Positions 23,946 through 34,240 of a stretch of 40,036 bases of DNA are shown one piece after another (positions within the stretch are counted from its first letter, which is position 1; each line of letters starts with the position of its first letter). The stretch is from contig NZ_FUZC01000024.1 of NCBI RefSeq assembly GCF_900168115.1, positions 1-40,036 on the forward strand, given 5' to 3'. The position numbers and the translations under genes were made by a program. Below the pieces are notes generated by a model. The model saw nothing but the letters and a program-made list of their open reading frames with translations, did not search any database and was not told the origin of the DNA. The stretch comes from Salegentibacter salinarum (GTDB taxonomy: Bacteria; Bacteroidota; Bacteroidia; Flavobacteriales; Flavobacteriaceae).

Positions 23946-24482
23946 ATGAACAAATTATCAATCCCCCTTTCTTTTATTGCGATTGTTATAAGCTTATCTG
24001 CTTTCTTTTACCTCTCGCCAAAAGAGGAATTAGTTTATGTTGATGTAAATAGATTATTAAACGGTTATGATCGTACGGCTATTGAAAAACAAAAATTTGA
24101 AATAAAAACCAATAAACTGAAGTCCGATATGGATAGTTTAAATGTTAGTTGGCAGCAGGATTTACAAGCATACGAGAAAGACCGAATTTCTTTGAGTGAA
24201 AAAGAACTGGAAATGAAGAAGGAGGCTTTGACCAGTAAACAGCAACAGGTTAATAATTACCAAAGAGCCGTTCAGCAGCAATTGCAGGAGGAAGATAAAA
24301 AAATGACGCAGACAGTATTAAATGATATTAATGATTTTGTTAAAGGATATGGTGAGGAACATGGATACCAGCTTATATTTGGGGCTACAGGCTCAGGAAA
24401 TGTGATGTATGCGCATGGGTCTAGTGATTTGACTGAAGAGGTGTTGGAAGCTTTGAATAAAGATTTTGAGAAGCGTAACTAA
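23946..24482 (+). CDS. OmpH/Skp-like periplasmic chaperone
   Basis: 178 residues. An uncleaved or cleavable hydrophobic N-terminus (LSIPLSFIAIVISLSAFFYL) is followed by the family's opening strand ELVYVDVNRLLNGYD. A long charged coiled coil spans about 50-125 (KLKSDMDSLNVSWQQDLQAYEKD, KKEALTSKQQQVNNYQ). The closing part FVKGYGEEHGYQLIFGATGS and VMYAHGSSDLTEEVLEAL is standard for Skp/OmpH. Skp proteins hold unfolded outer-membrane or secreted proteins in the periplasm. As first gene of an operon with two giant Rhs proteins, it is probably a dedicated chaperone for them. It overlaps the next gene by 17 bp. The start fits the TATGTTTG promoter 27 bp upstream. Confidence 0.92.
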   Translation: MNKLSIPLSFIAIVISLSAFFYLSPKEELVYVDVNRLLNGYDRTAIEKQKFEIKTNKLKSDMDSLNVSWQQDLQAYEKDRISLSEKELEMKKEALTSKQQQVNNYQRAVQQQLQEEDKKMTQTVLNDINDFVKGYGEEHGYQLIFGATGSGNVMYAHGSSDLTEEVLEALNKDFEKRN

Positions 24483-25101
24483 ATATACCTGTCTTTTTGT
24501 AATACCAATTCTTTTGATGGTATGCTCCTGCTCTCCCCCTTTTCTTGAGGATCGAGAAGATATGTTGAAGTTTTTGCAGAATGAGGATAACGGTTATACA
24601 AAGCGAAAGGTTATAAATAATATTGATTTCAAGTTGATGTATAAGCCTACTGATCTTCTGGTTGATCAGCATTTAGAAAATAATTTTTCCATTCAAGAAG
24701 TTGATAGTCTTCGTGCTGCATTAAAAGATTTTATGTATTTCAACCTGGCAATCTCTAGCGACAACAGGGAAGTGCTAAATACCCTGGCTCAGGACCGTGC
24801 GGAGTTTGGTAAAATGGTAAGTACACTATCATTTAATTTTCAAGATAAAGTCAGTATGGTTACTTCGAATAAAGATACTATTCAAATGGTTGATTTTTCT
24901 TATCCTCGGATGTATGGATTAAGCCGGGCAACAAGTCTTTTACTGGTCTTTCCCGTAGAAGCTGGTTTAAGAAATTCCGCGACTATTGACGTGATTGTTG
25001 AAGATATTGGTTTTCAGACCGGGCAGGTAAAATTCAGGTATGATGTTTCTCTAATCACAAACCAACCAGAAATAAATTTTTCATCCATTCCTAAAGATTA
25101 A
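24466..25101 (+). CDS. putative lipoprotein of the Rhs operon
   Basis: 211 residues from a TTG start at 24466 that overlaps the chaperone gene; the next ATG would remove most of the signal peptide. The N-terminus (YTCLFVIPILLMVCSC) ends in a plausible lipobox VCSC. The rest is a soluble domain (SIQEVDSLRAALKDFMYFNL, FGKMVSTLSFNFQDKVSMV, PRMYGLSRATSLLLVFPVEA) that I cannot place in a family. Its position between the chaperone and the Rhs genes suggests a role in export, anchoring or pilotin-like support of the machinery. That is inference only. The Rhs gene follows after 12 bp. Confidence 0.75.
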   Translation: MRSVTKYTCLFVIPILLMVCSCSPPFLEDREDMLKFLQNEDNGYTKRKVINNIDFKLMYKPTDLLVDQHLENNFSIQEVDSLRAALKDFMYFNLAISSDNREVLNTLAQDRAEFGKMVSTLSFNFQDKVSMVTSNKDTIQMVDFSYPRMYGLSRATSLLLVFPVEAGLRNSATIDVIVEDIGFQTGQVKFRYDVSLITNQPEINFSSIPKD

Positions 25102-25113
25102 TTTTTTGATATT

Positions 25114-28100
25114 ATGGTTAAATATTATAATAAACCCAAAACAGGTAAAATCCTGAAGCAAAAACGGTGGCATCGAAGTGGTGCTGTTTTTCTGATTATA
25201 AATATACTTACAACTTTTTTGCCTTTTAATCTTTTCGCAAACAATGGTGGGCCTACTGCGATCGAGGCCACTTCATTTGAGCCGATTGATGCTACCGATA
25301 TGGTGAATTTGGCAACTGGAGATTTTACTTATGTTTTGCCTTTGTTGAATGTACCTTCACCTGAGGGTGGTTACCCTATTGCTTTGGCCTATCATGCTGG
25401 GATTGCAATGGATCAGGAAGCAAGTTGGACAGGATTGGGCTGGAATTTAAATGCAGGAGCGATCAACAGATCGGTAAATGGTTATCCTGATGATTATAAT
25501 AGGTCTAGCTTGACTGAATTTTTTTATGACGAAGGAGGAAAGGAAGTTATGCACTCTTTGTCATTAGGGTATTCTTCACCGGAAGGCATGGGTTCAGTAG
25601 GGCTTAATTTGTCCTGGGGAAGTAACAGGAGTTTGGGAGGTAGTGTAAGTATTGGTGCCGGTACTGGTCTAGATGGAGGAGGAAGTATTGGTGGCAATCT
25701 CACTGCTGGTACGGACGGAGTTGGGATGGGACTGGGCGTAACTACTGGTGGGTTATCTCTTGGCGCCAATATTTCCAGTAATGGAGCTTATGGCGGAGAT
25801 ATTGGGGTCGGGAATAATGATGCAGGCTTTAATGTTGGTATGAATTCGAATGGAACGGTTAATCTTGGAGTTCGTAGTGGAACTGGAAATGATAATCAGG
25901 CTCATTTAGGAGTTAGTTTATCTTCTAATAGCATTGGAATAAATGCAGGTATAACTAATTTGACTGGGAATAATGTGAATGGAGGAATTGGTACAGGTAT
26001 TCAGTTCGCTTTAAATAATTCAATAAAAATGGGGGATTACACTGTTAGTTCAAGTGGATTTTTTATTCCTGTCATTGTGCCAACCCAGATTGGGATTTTT
26101 AGTATGTCTTATGGAAGACAAGAATTTAGGTATTTTTTAGGAGAATTTCATGATAATAGTGTAAGTGGTCCTCTTCATTTTAAAACAGGATATTGGAGGG
26201 TGAATTGTACAACAAGTTCGCCTCGAACTGGTTGCGGAGGGGAAGTTTTTGAAAGTTATGAGGATGCTGAAAATTTTGTTGAAGATTTTGAAGAAGAGTC
26301 AGATTGTAGATGTAGTATAAATCAGGCTAATTTTGGTGATGCTTTTATGGATATTTATGAATTACCGATTGATTCTGATTTTATTCGTAACAGTAAGATT
26401 GAAAATAACAATCCTTCCTTTCCAAATTATGATAATTATAATGTTCAGGCTCAAGGTTTGTCGGGGGGTATGTCCTCTCGATTATTCGAGAATGGAGTTT
26501 TGTTTGGGCTCTCAGGGAAAGAAAATGCTGAAGATTATTCCTTAGAGCATCCTCTTTCGGGAGCTTCTGCATCTTTAAATGCTGAAACACGTTTTGATAA
26601 TCGACCGGAATTTTATTTTGAAAATGAAATAAGTTCATATTCTCCGGTAGGTGATGCAGATTTTAATAATTCTCTATCTAATTCAGAAATTTTGGATCAT
26701 TTTCAGAATAATGTAATGAAGGGAGGGATTAATCGAAGAGCGAATTCAACTTTTGTAGAGTATTTTAAAAATGAGGAAATTATAAATGGCCAGGCGGAGA
26801 TTATTAAACCTGAGGTAGACGGTTTTAATAGAAGTTTAAAACCTAAAGATGGAATTGGAGCATTTAAAATAACTGCAGTAGATGGAAAAACCTATCACTA
26901 TAGTTTACCTGTATATAATCACGAAACGATTACTCGGACATTTGGTGTGATTTCATCGAGTCCTAATGAAGAGCAATCTTATTTTGAGAAGCGTCAATTA
27001 GAACCTTTTGCAACACATTGGTTGTTGACTGCTGTAACGGGCCCTGATTATATTGATAATAATTCTAACGGTATTCTGGATAAAGGGGATTTCGGTTATT
27101 GGGTAAGTTTTGATTATGGGAAATGGTCAGATGGCTATGTGTGGAAAGCACCTTATAAGAAAGACTATATCACTGATCCCGAAGACAATAGTGTAAAGAC
27201 CTGGATAAGGGGTAGGAAAGAAATCTACTATTTGGATAAGGTGAAAACAAGAACTCATTCTGCTCTTTTTGTTAAGGAAGAGAGACAAGATGGTAATTCG
27301 GATTATTGGTCATATAAATCGGTGGTTCATGCAGAGTACTTAGATCAGAATAGTGGCGATTTCGAAGAGAGATTTAGTATACCTTCCCAAAACCTACTTC
27401 GTTTAAAAGAGATTTTATTAGTAAAGAATGATAGTTCTCTTAAAAATTCTGGAATGAATAATTCCCAACCTTTCGAGATCAATTATCATACAGATATTTC
27501 GTCGGATAGGAGAGGGTTTTACCCTATAGGTCATAGTAGAGGTGAACCAGTAGAAATTAGTATGAATTTATATGAAAATGTTTTAGAAGATAGCGATAAT
27601 TTAAATTCCATTCATACGAATGCTTTAAAAGTAATAAGTTTGGATTATAACAATAATTTGTCAAACGGTAAATCTACTTTAGCAAGGGTAAACTTTAAAG
27701 GTAAAGGAGGGCGGCAATTGCTTCCGCCTTATAAGTTCGATTACGAAAATGATACTAGTTATAATTTCGATATTGATGATCGGGATGCATTTGGATATTT
27801 GGAAAATAATAATAGTATTTGGTCTTTGAACCAGATTACTACTCCTCAGGGAGGTGAAATTCAGGTTGAATATGAGAATCATAATATTAAACCTGTGGTG
27901 GGATCAAGTTTTGAATTTACGACTAATGGTGAAGAATACTCCATTGAAAAACTTAATAGCTTAAATTATAAAATATCGTCGACTAATAATCTTGGTATAC
28001 ATATAGGAGATGAATTGCAGTTTAAATATGATATATATTGTACATATGAGGAACCTGGTAATTGTGGTGGGCCCTGTGGATATGAAATATTTGATTGTGA

Positions 28101-30453
28101 TTATGAAAAGCAAGCTATAGTTACAAGTGACTTAGGTAATGGTGAATACCAAATCACAATTGATGCCCATAATTGCCCTTATCCTCCAGATATGTCTTAT
28201 TGTGATTCTGGAGGACGGGAGAGAATTAGTGCTATTTATTCTCAAACAGACCCAATCAACGGTTTAGGTGGAATCCGCACCTCAAAAATCACTACCACCG
28301 ATGGGTTAAACAGCTATACCGCAGAATATAAATATGGAGAGAATGAAAACGGTATAGGCTATATCTCATATTTACCTTTTGCGCCCGATATAGCCCGTGA
28401 ATTGCCATATAGTGCAGAATTGCCTGCACCAAAAGTAATGTATAGTGAAGTGAGCGAACAATCTAGTGCTAATGGAGAACCTTCACCTGTTAGAACCATC
28501 TATAAATTTAATGTATTAACCGAGAAATCTGAAGATAAAATAAAATTTAGTGATTTTTATGAGATTGACATTCAGAAAGAGAATTTTACCAATAATTCAG
28601 GTAAAGAGGTAGATATTAGTAAGTATGTAATAAAGGATAATTTGGCATCGCTAGGCCAATTATTGGAGGTGGCGACTTATAATAGAGAAGGGCAACTTAT
28701 AAACAAAACAATTAACAATTATTATAAGCCGGGGACAACTCCTGATTCTTTGGGAATGACAAAGGAGGCGTATCAAAGTTATAAGATTGTCGATTATAAT
28801 GATACTAGTAAAAAAGATAAGTGGCTAATCAATTCATCTGCACGTATTACATACCCTAATCTGATTAAGTCAACTAAGCAAATTGGTAACGGATTTGAAT
28901 ATAATACCGTATTCAAAAATTTAGACACAATTACTGGCAAGGCTAAAGATTTAATAACAGAATCAAGTGCTGGTGACCAAATTCGTTTTAAAAGTATTTT
29001 GGCTTATGAAAAATATCCGGCAATGGGGAGTAAAGTTTTACAGCCCTGGACCAATCCTACTATTTCCGGAAAAGCAAATATGTTAAATCAGGTAGCTGCA
29101 AACTACAGCCAGGTAAAGGATCAAAACGGGGATTGGAAAAACCTTAGTGTGAATTTTAATACCTGGATACCTCAAACCTATCAATATACCTATCAAATTG
29201 GGCAATACCCGGATCAGACGGATATAACCGAAGTGAAAGATGTTTGGAGAAAACATCAAAATTATATATGGAATGGCGATTTTGACAATCAAACCGGGAT
29301 GTACATTGGTTTTAATGGTCAAGACGATGGGTTTGATTGGTCTCCCGGGCAAGGCGTTAGTCAGCCCTCTCAGTGGAAAAAGATGCAGGAAGTAACTAAA
29401 TATAATAATTTCTCAAAACCTTTGGAGACCGAAGATGTCAACGAAAATAAAGTCTCAAGGAAGTTAGATGTGAACCAAAATAATATTTATTTAACAGGAG
29501 ATTCAGCTTATGATGAAATTTTTTACTCCGGGGGTGAAGATGCATTGGATGAAGGAGATGTTAAAACTGATACAGATTACGTTTCTAGAACCAATACCCG
29601 TAGCCATACCGGAGAATATTCAATTGAAGTGCCTGCAAACAGAACAGGCTTTTCGGTAACTCCAGGTAGCAATAAACCATATCGGGTATCGGTATGGGTT
29701 CAGAAAGATAATTATGAAAACACACGTGTTATAAATGGGGCCGATCAAATTAATTACTCAGAAGCAGAAACCGTAATTGCAGGGGATTGGGTACAGTTGA
29801 ATTTCAATGTTGACTTAACCTCGTCTTCAGATAGTAAAATTGACCTTACCACAATATCGGGTACCGCTTATTTTGATGATTTTAGGGTTTATCCTTTAAA
29901 TGCCTCGGTCAACTCTTATGTCTATAATGAGTGGGATGAATTAACCCATATCCTAGGTTCTAACAACCTTGCCTCTAAATTCGAATATGATGATGTCGGA
30001 AGATTAATTAGGGAATATAAGGAAGTTGGTGATGCGGGTAACTTGACCGGTGGCTTCAAATTGGTTAAAGAACATAAATATACATATAAGGGAGTGGTTG
30101 AAATTGATGATGATGGTGATGGAGTGATCGACCCTGGTGAAGGCTATCCCGATACATCGTTGACATTGGAGGTGGATGATTCCAGCTTCCCTGAAGTCAA
30201 AGTGACTGCCCAAGCATCGGGAGGAAGTGGTAATTATGAATATCGCTGGGCGGTTGGCTATGATCCTGCTATGACCTATGGCTCCTGGGGAAGCTTGAAT
30301 TCCACCTGGGCAAGTGTTTACTGTCCGGATGGTTTTGTGTTCTTTAAATGTGAAATAAAAGATTTGGTTTCGGGCGAGACCGTTGAAGAAATTGGTAATT
30401 ACTTCACAGAATGTCCCGATGATCCAAATGGTCAGTTTCCGGATGAAAACTAA
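25114..30453 (+). CDS. giant SpvB/TcB-like Rhs-family protein
   Basis: 1779 residues. A positively charged N-terminus and hydrophobic stretch (AVFLIINILTTFLPFNLFAN) form a signal peptide. Residues 65-118 carry the SpvB/TcB-like opening (LATGDFTYVLPLLNVPSPEG, ASWTGLGWNLNAGAI). Residues about 150-310 are a Gly/Ser/Asn-rich repeat-like insert. The central part has many short beta segments (SDGYVWKAPYKKDY, GGIRTSKITTTDGLNSYTAEY). The C-terminal third has a carbohydrate-binding-like segment around 1510-1600, YD repeats (NEWDELTHILG, FEYDDVGRLIREYKE) and an ending with ASGGSGNYEYRWAVGY, a PKD-like motif. It has no Rhs core or toxin tail of its own. The next gene, 11 bp away, has both, so the pair may split the shell as TcB and TcC do. 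Confidence 0.88.
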   Translation: MVKYYNKPKTGKILKQKRWHRSGAVFLIINILTTFLPFNLFANNGGPTAIEATSFEPIDATDMVNLATGDFTYVLPLLNVPSPEGGYPIALAYHAGIAMDQEASWTGLGWNLNAGAINRSVNGYPDDYNRSSLTEFFYDEGGKEVMHSLSLGYSSPEGMGSVGLNLSWGSNRSLGGSVSIGAGTGLDGGGSIGGNLTAGTDGVGMGLGVTTGGLSLGANISSNGAYGGDIGVGNNDAGFNVGMNSNGTVNLGVRSGTGNDNQAHLGVSLSSNSIGINAGITNLTGNNVNGGIGTGIQFALNNSIKMGDYTVSSSGFFIPVIVPTQIGIFSMSYGRQEFRYFLGEFHDNSVSGPLHFKTGYWRVNCTTSSPRTGCGGEVFESYEDAENFVEDFEEESDCRCSINQANFGDAFMDIYELPIDSDFIRNSKIENNNPSFPNYDNYNVQAQGLSGGMSSRLFENGVLFGLSGKENAEDYSLEHPLSGASASLNAETRFDNRPEFYFENEISSYSPVGDADFNNSLSNSEILDHFQNNVMKGGINRRANSTFVEYFKNEEIINGQAEIIKPEVDGFNRSLKPKDGIGAFKITAVDGKTYHYSLPVYNHETITRTFGVISSSPNEEQSYFEKRQLEPFATHWLLTAVTGPDYIDNNSNGILDKGDFGYWVSFDYGKWSDGYVWKAPYKKDYITDPEDNSVKTWIRGRKEIYYLDKVKTRTHSALFVKEERQDGNSDYWSYKSVVHAEYLDQNSGDFEERFSIPSQNLLRLKEILLVKNDSSLKNSGMNNSQPFEINYHTDISSDRRGFYPIGHSRGEPVEISMNLYENVLEDSDNLNSIHTNALKVISLDYNNNLSNGKSTLARVNFKGKGGRQLLPPYKFDYENDTSYNFDIDDRDAFGYLENNNSIWSLNQITTPQGGEIQVEYENHNIKPVVGSSFEFTTNGEEYSIEKLNSLNYKISSTNNLGIHIGDELQFKYDIYCTYEEPGNCGGPCGYEIFDCDYEKQAIVTSDLGNGEYQITIDAHNCPYPPDMSYCDSGGRERISAIYSQTDPINGLGGIRTSKITTTDGLNSYTAEYKYGENENGIGYISYLPFAPDIARELPYSAELPAPKVMYSEVSEQSSANGEPSPVRTIYKFNVLTEKSEDKIKFSDFYEIDIQKENFTNNSGKEVDISKYVIKDNLASLGQLLEVATYNREGQLINKTINNYYKPGTTPDSLGMTKEAYQSYKIVDYNDTSKKDKWLINSSARITYPNLIKSTKQIGNGFEYNTVFKNLDTITGKAKDLITESSAGDQIRFKSILAYEKYPAMGSKVLQPWTNPTISGKANMLNQVAANYSQVKDQNGDWKNLSVNFNTWIPQTYQYTYQIGQYPDQTDITEVKDVWRKHQNYIWNGDFDNQTGMYIGFNGQDDGFDWSPGQGVSQPSQWKKMQEVTKYNNFSKPLETEDVNENKVSRKLDVNQNNIYLTGDSAYDEIFYSGGEDALDEGDVKTDTDYVSRTNTRSHTGEYSIEVPANRTGFSVTPGSNKPYRVSVWVQKDNYENTRVINGADQINYSEAETVIAGDWVQLNFNVDLTSSSDSKIDLTTISGTAYFDDFRVYPLNASVNSYVYNEWDELTHILGSNNLASKFEYDDVGRLIREYKEVGDAGNLTGGFKLVKEHKYTYKGVVEIDDDGDGVIDPGEGYPDTSLTLEVDDSSFPEVKVTAQASGGSGNYEYRWAVGYDPAMTYGSWGSLNSTWASVYCPDGFVFFKCEIKDLVSGETVEEIGNYFTECPDDPNGQFPDEN

Positions 30454-30464
30454 AATCTACTGGT

Positions 30465-33400
30465 ATGCGAATTTTTAAAAATGTTCTATTTAGCCTAATA
30501 ATTATTTTGCTTGGTGAGAAGTGTCTAGCCCAGCAAACCCCCGAACTCAGAAACTCCCTGGAAACCATTACATACAGGCTTGATGGTGATATTACTTCCA
30601 GAAGCAAGGAGTATTATAATGAGCTAGGGAAAAAGACTCAAATGCAATCTGTAGATATACTGTCCAATAAAACCTGGGCCATGCAGGTGCTTTATGACGC
30701 TTTTGGCCGTCCGGCTTTGCAAAGCCTTAGCGCCCCGATTGGAAATAGTGGGTTTTTATATAATGAAGATTTTATAAAAAAGCCGGGTGGTGGTGCTTAC
30801 AGTGCTTCTGATTTCGATACTGACCAGGAAAACCCTGCTGCTGTTGGAACGCAGCAGAACAGTTTGGGATGGTACTACAGTGGAAATAATTCCAACGAAC
30901 CCAACCAGGATGTTACATCCTTTCCGTTTTCAAGGACCATTTATAGTACCTTAAACCCGGGACAGGCTTTAAAAAGTATAGGTGGTAACAAGATAAATGG
31001 CGAATGGAAAAATGGTTACAGTTTTTCTATGAAGGCATCACAAGAACTATCGCAATCAGCAGCTTTTGGGGAGACCAAATATAATTCAATCAAAACCACA
31101 AAAACAGTGGTAAAGGATGTTCATGGAGTGGAAAATGTGGTATTTGCCGACACCGATGGAAATACCCTGGCAGCAGCACGTAGTGGAGGGGGAAGTGCCC
31201 GGAATATGAGCTTGTCAATAGGAGAGCAGGGGTATGTGGATATCCACGTTCCAAATGGAGGAAATGCTAACGGCTTAACCATAAATTCCTCCGGTGGGGT
31301 GGAAACCGAAGTTTTTAATTTAATAACGGAAAACCCGGTTAGTGGTTCAACTGAGGGTTTAGGAAATGGTTTTTACAGGGTTTCCATTACCAACTTAGAA
31401 AGTTATGACCCTGATGTTAATCCGGTAACGGTAAATTATAAAGAGAATTATTACGATTACAGTCTTAACCTGTATAATAAAGCGGGTATGTTAATTGCTA
31501 CCAGGCAGCCATTGAACCAACTGGAAACAACTTTTAAATATGATGCTATGGGGCAACTAAACAAAACAACCAGTCCCGATGAAGGCACAGCCGAATTTAA
31601 ATACAGGAAGGACGGCCAAATAAGATATTCGCAAAACGGCAAACAGGAAGTTGAAGGGGAATTTTCCTATACTAATTACGATGAAAAAGGTAGGCCTGTG
31701 GAAAGCGGAGTGCTACAAAATAATGATTTCCCGAATGCCAATCCTGATACAGCTTTACCTTCCGGGAGCCGTTCTGAGCAAAATTTTACCCTTTATGATG
31801 TACCCGACAATACCGGCCTACACACAGCCTTAACAAATAGTAGCATTCCGGTGGCCAATTATGAATCCCAGGCCTTTACCGCGGGTAATGTGGCTAAGAC
31901 CTTTACCGAAAATCCCGAAACCACAACTAGCTGGTATAGTTATGATGTTTACGGGCGGGTACAATGGGTGGTGCAGGATATACCCGGACTGGGAGCCAAA
32001 ACAATAGATTACGAATACGATCCAGCAACTTCTAATGTGACCAAAGTGTATTTTCAAAAGCATAATACCCAGGAATTGTTTTTACATCGTTATTCTTATA
32101 ATGATGTAGGAGAACTGGTAAAGGTGGAAACTTCGGATGACGATAGCAATTTTACCGAACAGGCCGCTTATACCTATTACGAGACCGGTGCACTTAAAAG
32201 AACGGAACTTGCCGATAATCTACAGGGGATTGATTATATTTATAACCTCAATGGGGCGTTAAAAAGCATAAATAATCCCGTATTGCAGGACGACCCGGGC
32301 AATGATGTAAATGATGTATTTGGAATGGCCATAAATTACCATCATAACGATTACCAAAGGCAAAATACCCCCATTACGGTACCAACAAGTACTACCGGGC
32401 AGGACCAGTTTAATGGGAATATTAAAGGAATTACCTGGAACAATAACTATGGTGAAGAAGTACCACCGGTACAATACGAATATAATTATAACCGAAATAA
32501 TTGGTTGACCGAAGCGAACTTCTATGGAGATAGCCTTAATAATATAGAACAGGATATTGTTTTGGATACCTTAATGAACAATAATAACCAGACCATACAG
32601 GCTGCCAATTCGGTGAATTTACAACCGGGGTTTGAAGTTACCGCTACCGATTCCAGTCGTTTTGTAATAGAATTAATAGAAGCAGACAGCCTTTCTAACG
32701 GGGACTTCCGGGTGTATGATATTGCCTATGATGCCAATGGTAACCTGCAAAGTTTGTCCAGAAACAAGCATACCGAAAACGGCAGTAATGAAATGGACAA
32801 GCTTAGCTATAACTATTATAATGGTGGCAACCGGTTGGAATATGTACAGGACTCGGTAACAGCTGAAACCAATGCCCCGGATATTAAAAACCAAAACCCC
32901 GGGAACTACGTATATAACAGTATTGGCCAGTTGGTCTATAACGGACAGGATGAGCTTACCTATAGTTACAATACGGCCGGATTGGTAACCCGTATAGAAA
33001 AAAGCGAACAAACTTTGGTGGAGTTTGTCTATAATGACAAAGGCCAACGGGTTGAAAAGAAAACCTATAACCAGGGCAGCCAGGTGGCCACCACGCATTA
33101 TGTTAGGGATGTGGCCGGAAATGTTTTGGCGGTATATAGCAACGGACAATTGGAAGAACTTAACGTTTATGGCAATGATCGTATAGGCGTTTTTTACAAA
33201 CAACTCAACACCAATTATTACGAGATTAAAGACCACCTGGGCAATGTACGCACGGTAATTGCTAAAAACGGGGAAAACGCCCTGGCCATACAGGCGAAGA
33301 CAGATTACTATCCCTTTGGCATGGCGATGCCCAGTAGAAATATAGATGGACAATATCGCTACGCCTACCAGGGGCAGGAAAAGGATGATGAAACCGGGAT

Positions 33401-34229
33401 GGAAGCTTTTGAGTTGAGGCTTTGGGACGCTAGAATTGGGCGGTGGTTAACGGTTGATCCCTATGGGCAGTTTAATAGCCCATACCTTGGAATGGGGAAC
33501 AATCCAATTTCTATGGTTGATCCTGATGGAGGATATAAGAATTGGTTTCAAGCTGTTGCAGGTTGGATAGGGGGCGGTTTTAAAGGGAATATATTTAAAA
33601 GTAATGATCCAGCAACTCCACTTCATAAATATGGAATTGATAAAACAAATAGTGAAAATGGAATATTAGTTGATTTTGGCAATATCAAGGGTGATTTATT
33701 GGATGCCGGCTATTCATGGCGTTCGGATGGACAGGGTGCAATTCATTCTAGTGGAAATATTGGTAACACAAACCTTTTCGCTGAAATGGATTTTTGGAGA
33801 AGCTCTCCTTCCCAAGATTTAGCTGATTTTGGTTCAAAAATATTAGTGGATATGACTTATGGGACAGTAGAAAATATAAGTTTTTCTATTACAGGAAGAA
33901 CATTTTCGGGAAATGTGCCCCAAGGTCAAAATGCATTTGAAAAACGTTTTGACAGCTTTTTGACTTTAGCCTCTGGAGGTTATACTCAAGCTGCTAAAAC
34001 AGTTAAGTCAGTTAAGTCCTCAGGGAAGTTATGGAATACTTATCAAAAAAGTACCAAAGGGTTATATGATCACAAAGGAAAACATGCGAATAGCGTGAAA
34101 TCACAATTTTATAAAGAGAATATTAAATTGCATAATAGTGCAGTAAAGAATATACAAAAGTCTTCAGGTATATTTAATGATGCGGGTATTATTTTCGGCC
34201 CAATAGAAAGTGCAAGTGAAAATAATTAA
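30465..34229 (+). CDS. DUF6443-type Rhs protein with variable C-terminal toxin region
   Basis: 1254 residues with signal peptide (1-22, ending CLAQ). The N-terminal part (about 30-300) is of the DUF6443 type: ITYRLDGDITSRSKEYYNEL, AMQVLYDAFGRPALQSLSAP. YD repeats follow (FKYDAMGQLNKTTSPDEG, YSYNDVGELVKVETS), and a LQPGFEV segment lies near residue 718. The Rhs core is at about 905-1022: YYEIKDHLGNVRTV, YYPFGMAMPSRN, AYQGQEKDDETGMEAFELRL, WDARIGRWLTVDP and NPISMVDPDGG. The DNA becomes markedly more AT-rich at 33530, right after the core, where an unassigned 232-residue C-terminal region begins. That switch marks a swapped toxin cassette. I do not recognise the toxin fold. The likely immunity gene follows 11 bp downstream. 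Confidence 0.92.
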   Translation: MRIFKNVLFSLIIILLGEKCLAQQTPELRNSLETITYRLDGDITSRSKEYYNELGKKTQMQSVDILSNKTWAMQVLYDAFGRPALQSLSAPIGNSGFLYNEDFIKKPGGGAYSASDFDTDQENPAAVGTQQNSLGWYYSGNNSNEPNQDVTSFPFSRTIYSTLNPGQALKSIGGNKINGEWKNGYSFSMKASQELSQSAAFGETKYNSIKTTKTVVKDVHGVENVVFADTDGNTLAAARSGGGSARNMSLSIGEQGYVDIHVPNGGNANGLTINSSGGVETEVFNLITENPVSGSTEGLGNGFYRVSITNLESYDPDVNPVTVNYKENYYDYSLNLYNKAGMLIATRQPLNQLETTFKYDAMGQLNKTTSPDEGTAEFKYRKDGQIRYSQNGKQEVEGEFSYTNYDEKGRPVESGVLQNNDFPNANPDTALPSGSRSEQNFTLYDVPDNTGLHTALTNSSIPVANYESQAFTAGNVAKTFTENPETTTSWYSYDVYGRVQWVVQDIPGLGAKTIDYEYDPATSNVTKVYFQKHNTQELFLHRYSYNDVGELVKVETSDDDSNFTEQAAYTYYETGALKRTELADNLQGIDYIYNLNGALKSINNPVLQDDPGNDVNDVFGMAINYHHNDYQRQNTPITVPTSTTGQDQFNGNIKGITWNNNYGEEVPPVQYEYNYNRNNWLTEANFYGDSLNNIEQDIVLDTLMNNNNQTIQAANSVNLQPGFEVTATDSSRFVIELIEADSLSNGDFRVYDIAYDANGNLQSLSRNKHTENGSNEMDKLSYNYYNGGNRLEYVQDSVTAETNAPDIKNQNPGNYVYNSIGQLVYNGQDELTYSYNTAGLVTRIEKSEQTLVEFVYNDKGQRVEKKTYNQGSQVATTHYVRDVAGNVLAVYSNGQLEELNVYGNDRIGVFYKQLNTNYYEIKDHLGNVRTVIAKNGENALAIQAKTDYYPFGMAMPSRNIDGQYRYAYQGQEKDDETGMEAFELRLWDARIGRWLTVDPYGQFNSPYLGMGNNPISMVDPDGGYKNWFQAVAGWIGGGFKGNIFKSNDPATPLHKYGIDKTNSENGILVDFGNIKGDLLDAGYSWRSDGQGAIHSSGNIGNTNLFAEMDFWRSSPSQDLADFGSKILVDMTYGTVENISFSITGRTFSGNVPQGQNAFEKRFDSFLTLASGGYTQAAKTVKSVKSSGKLWNTYQKSTKGLYDHKGKHANSVKSQFYKENIKLHNSAVKNIQKSSGIFNDAGIIFGPIESASENN

Positions 34230-34240
34230 AGAAATAATAA

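Noticed and set aside
32673-33353. 226-residue minus-strand ORF inside the second Rhs gene
   Set aside because: Shadow of a strongly coding Rhs frame; no independent start signal or domain.
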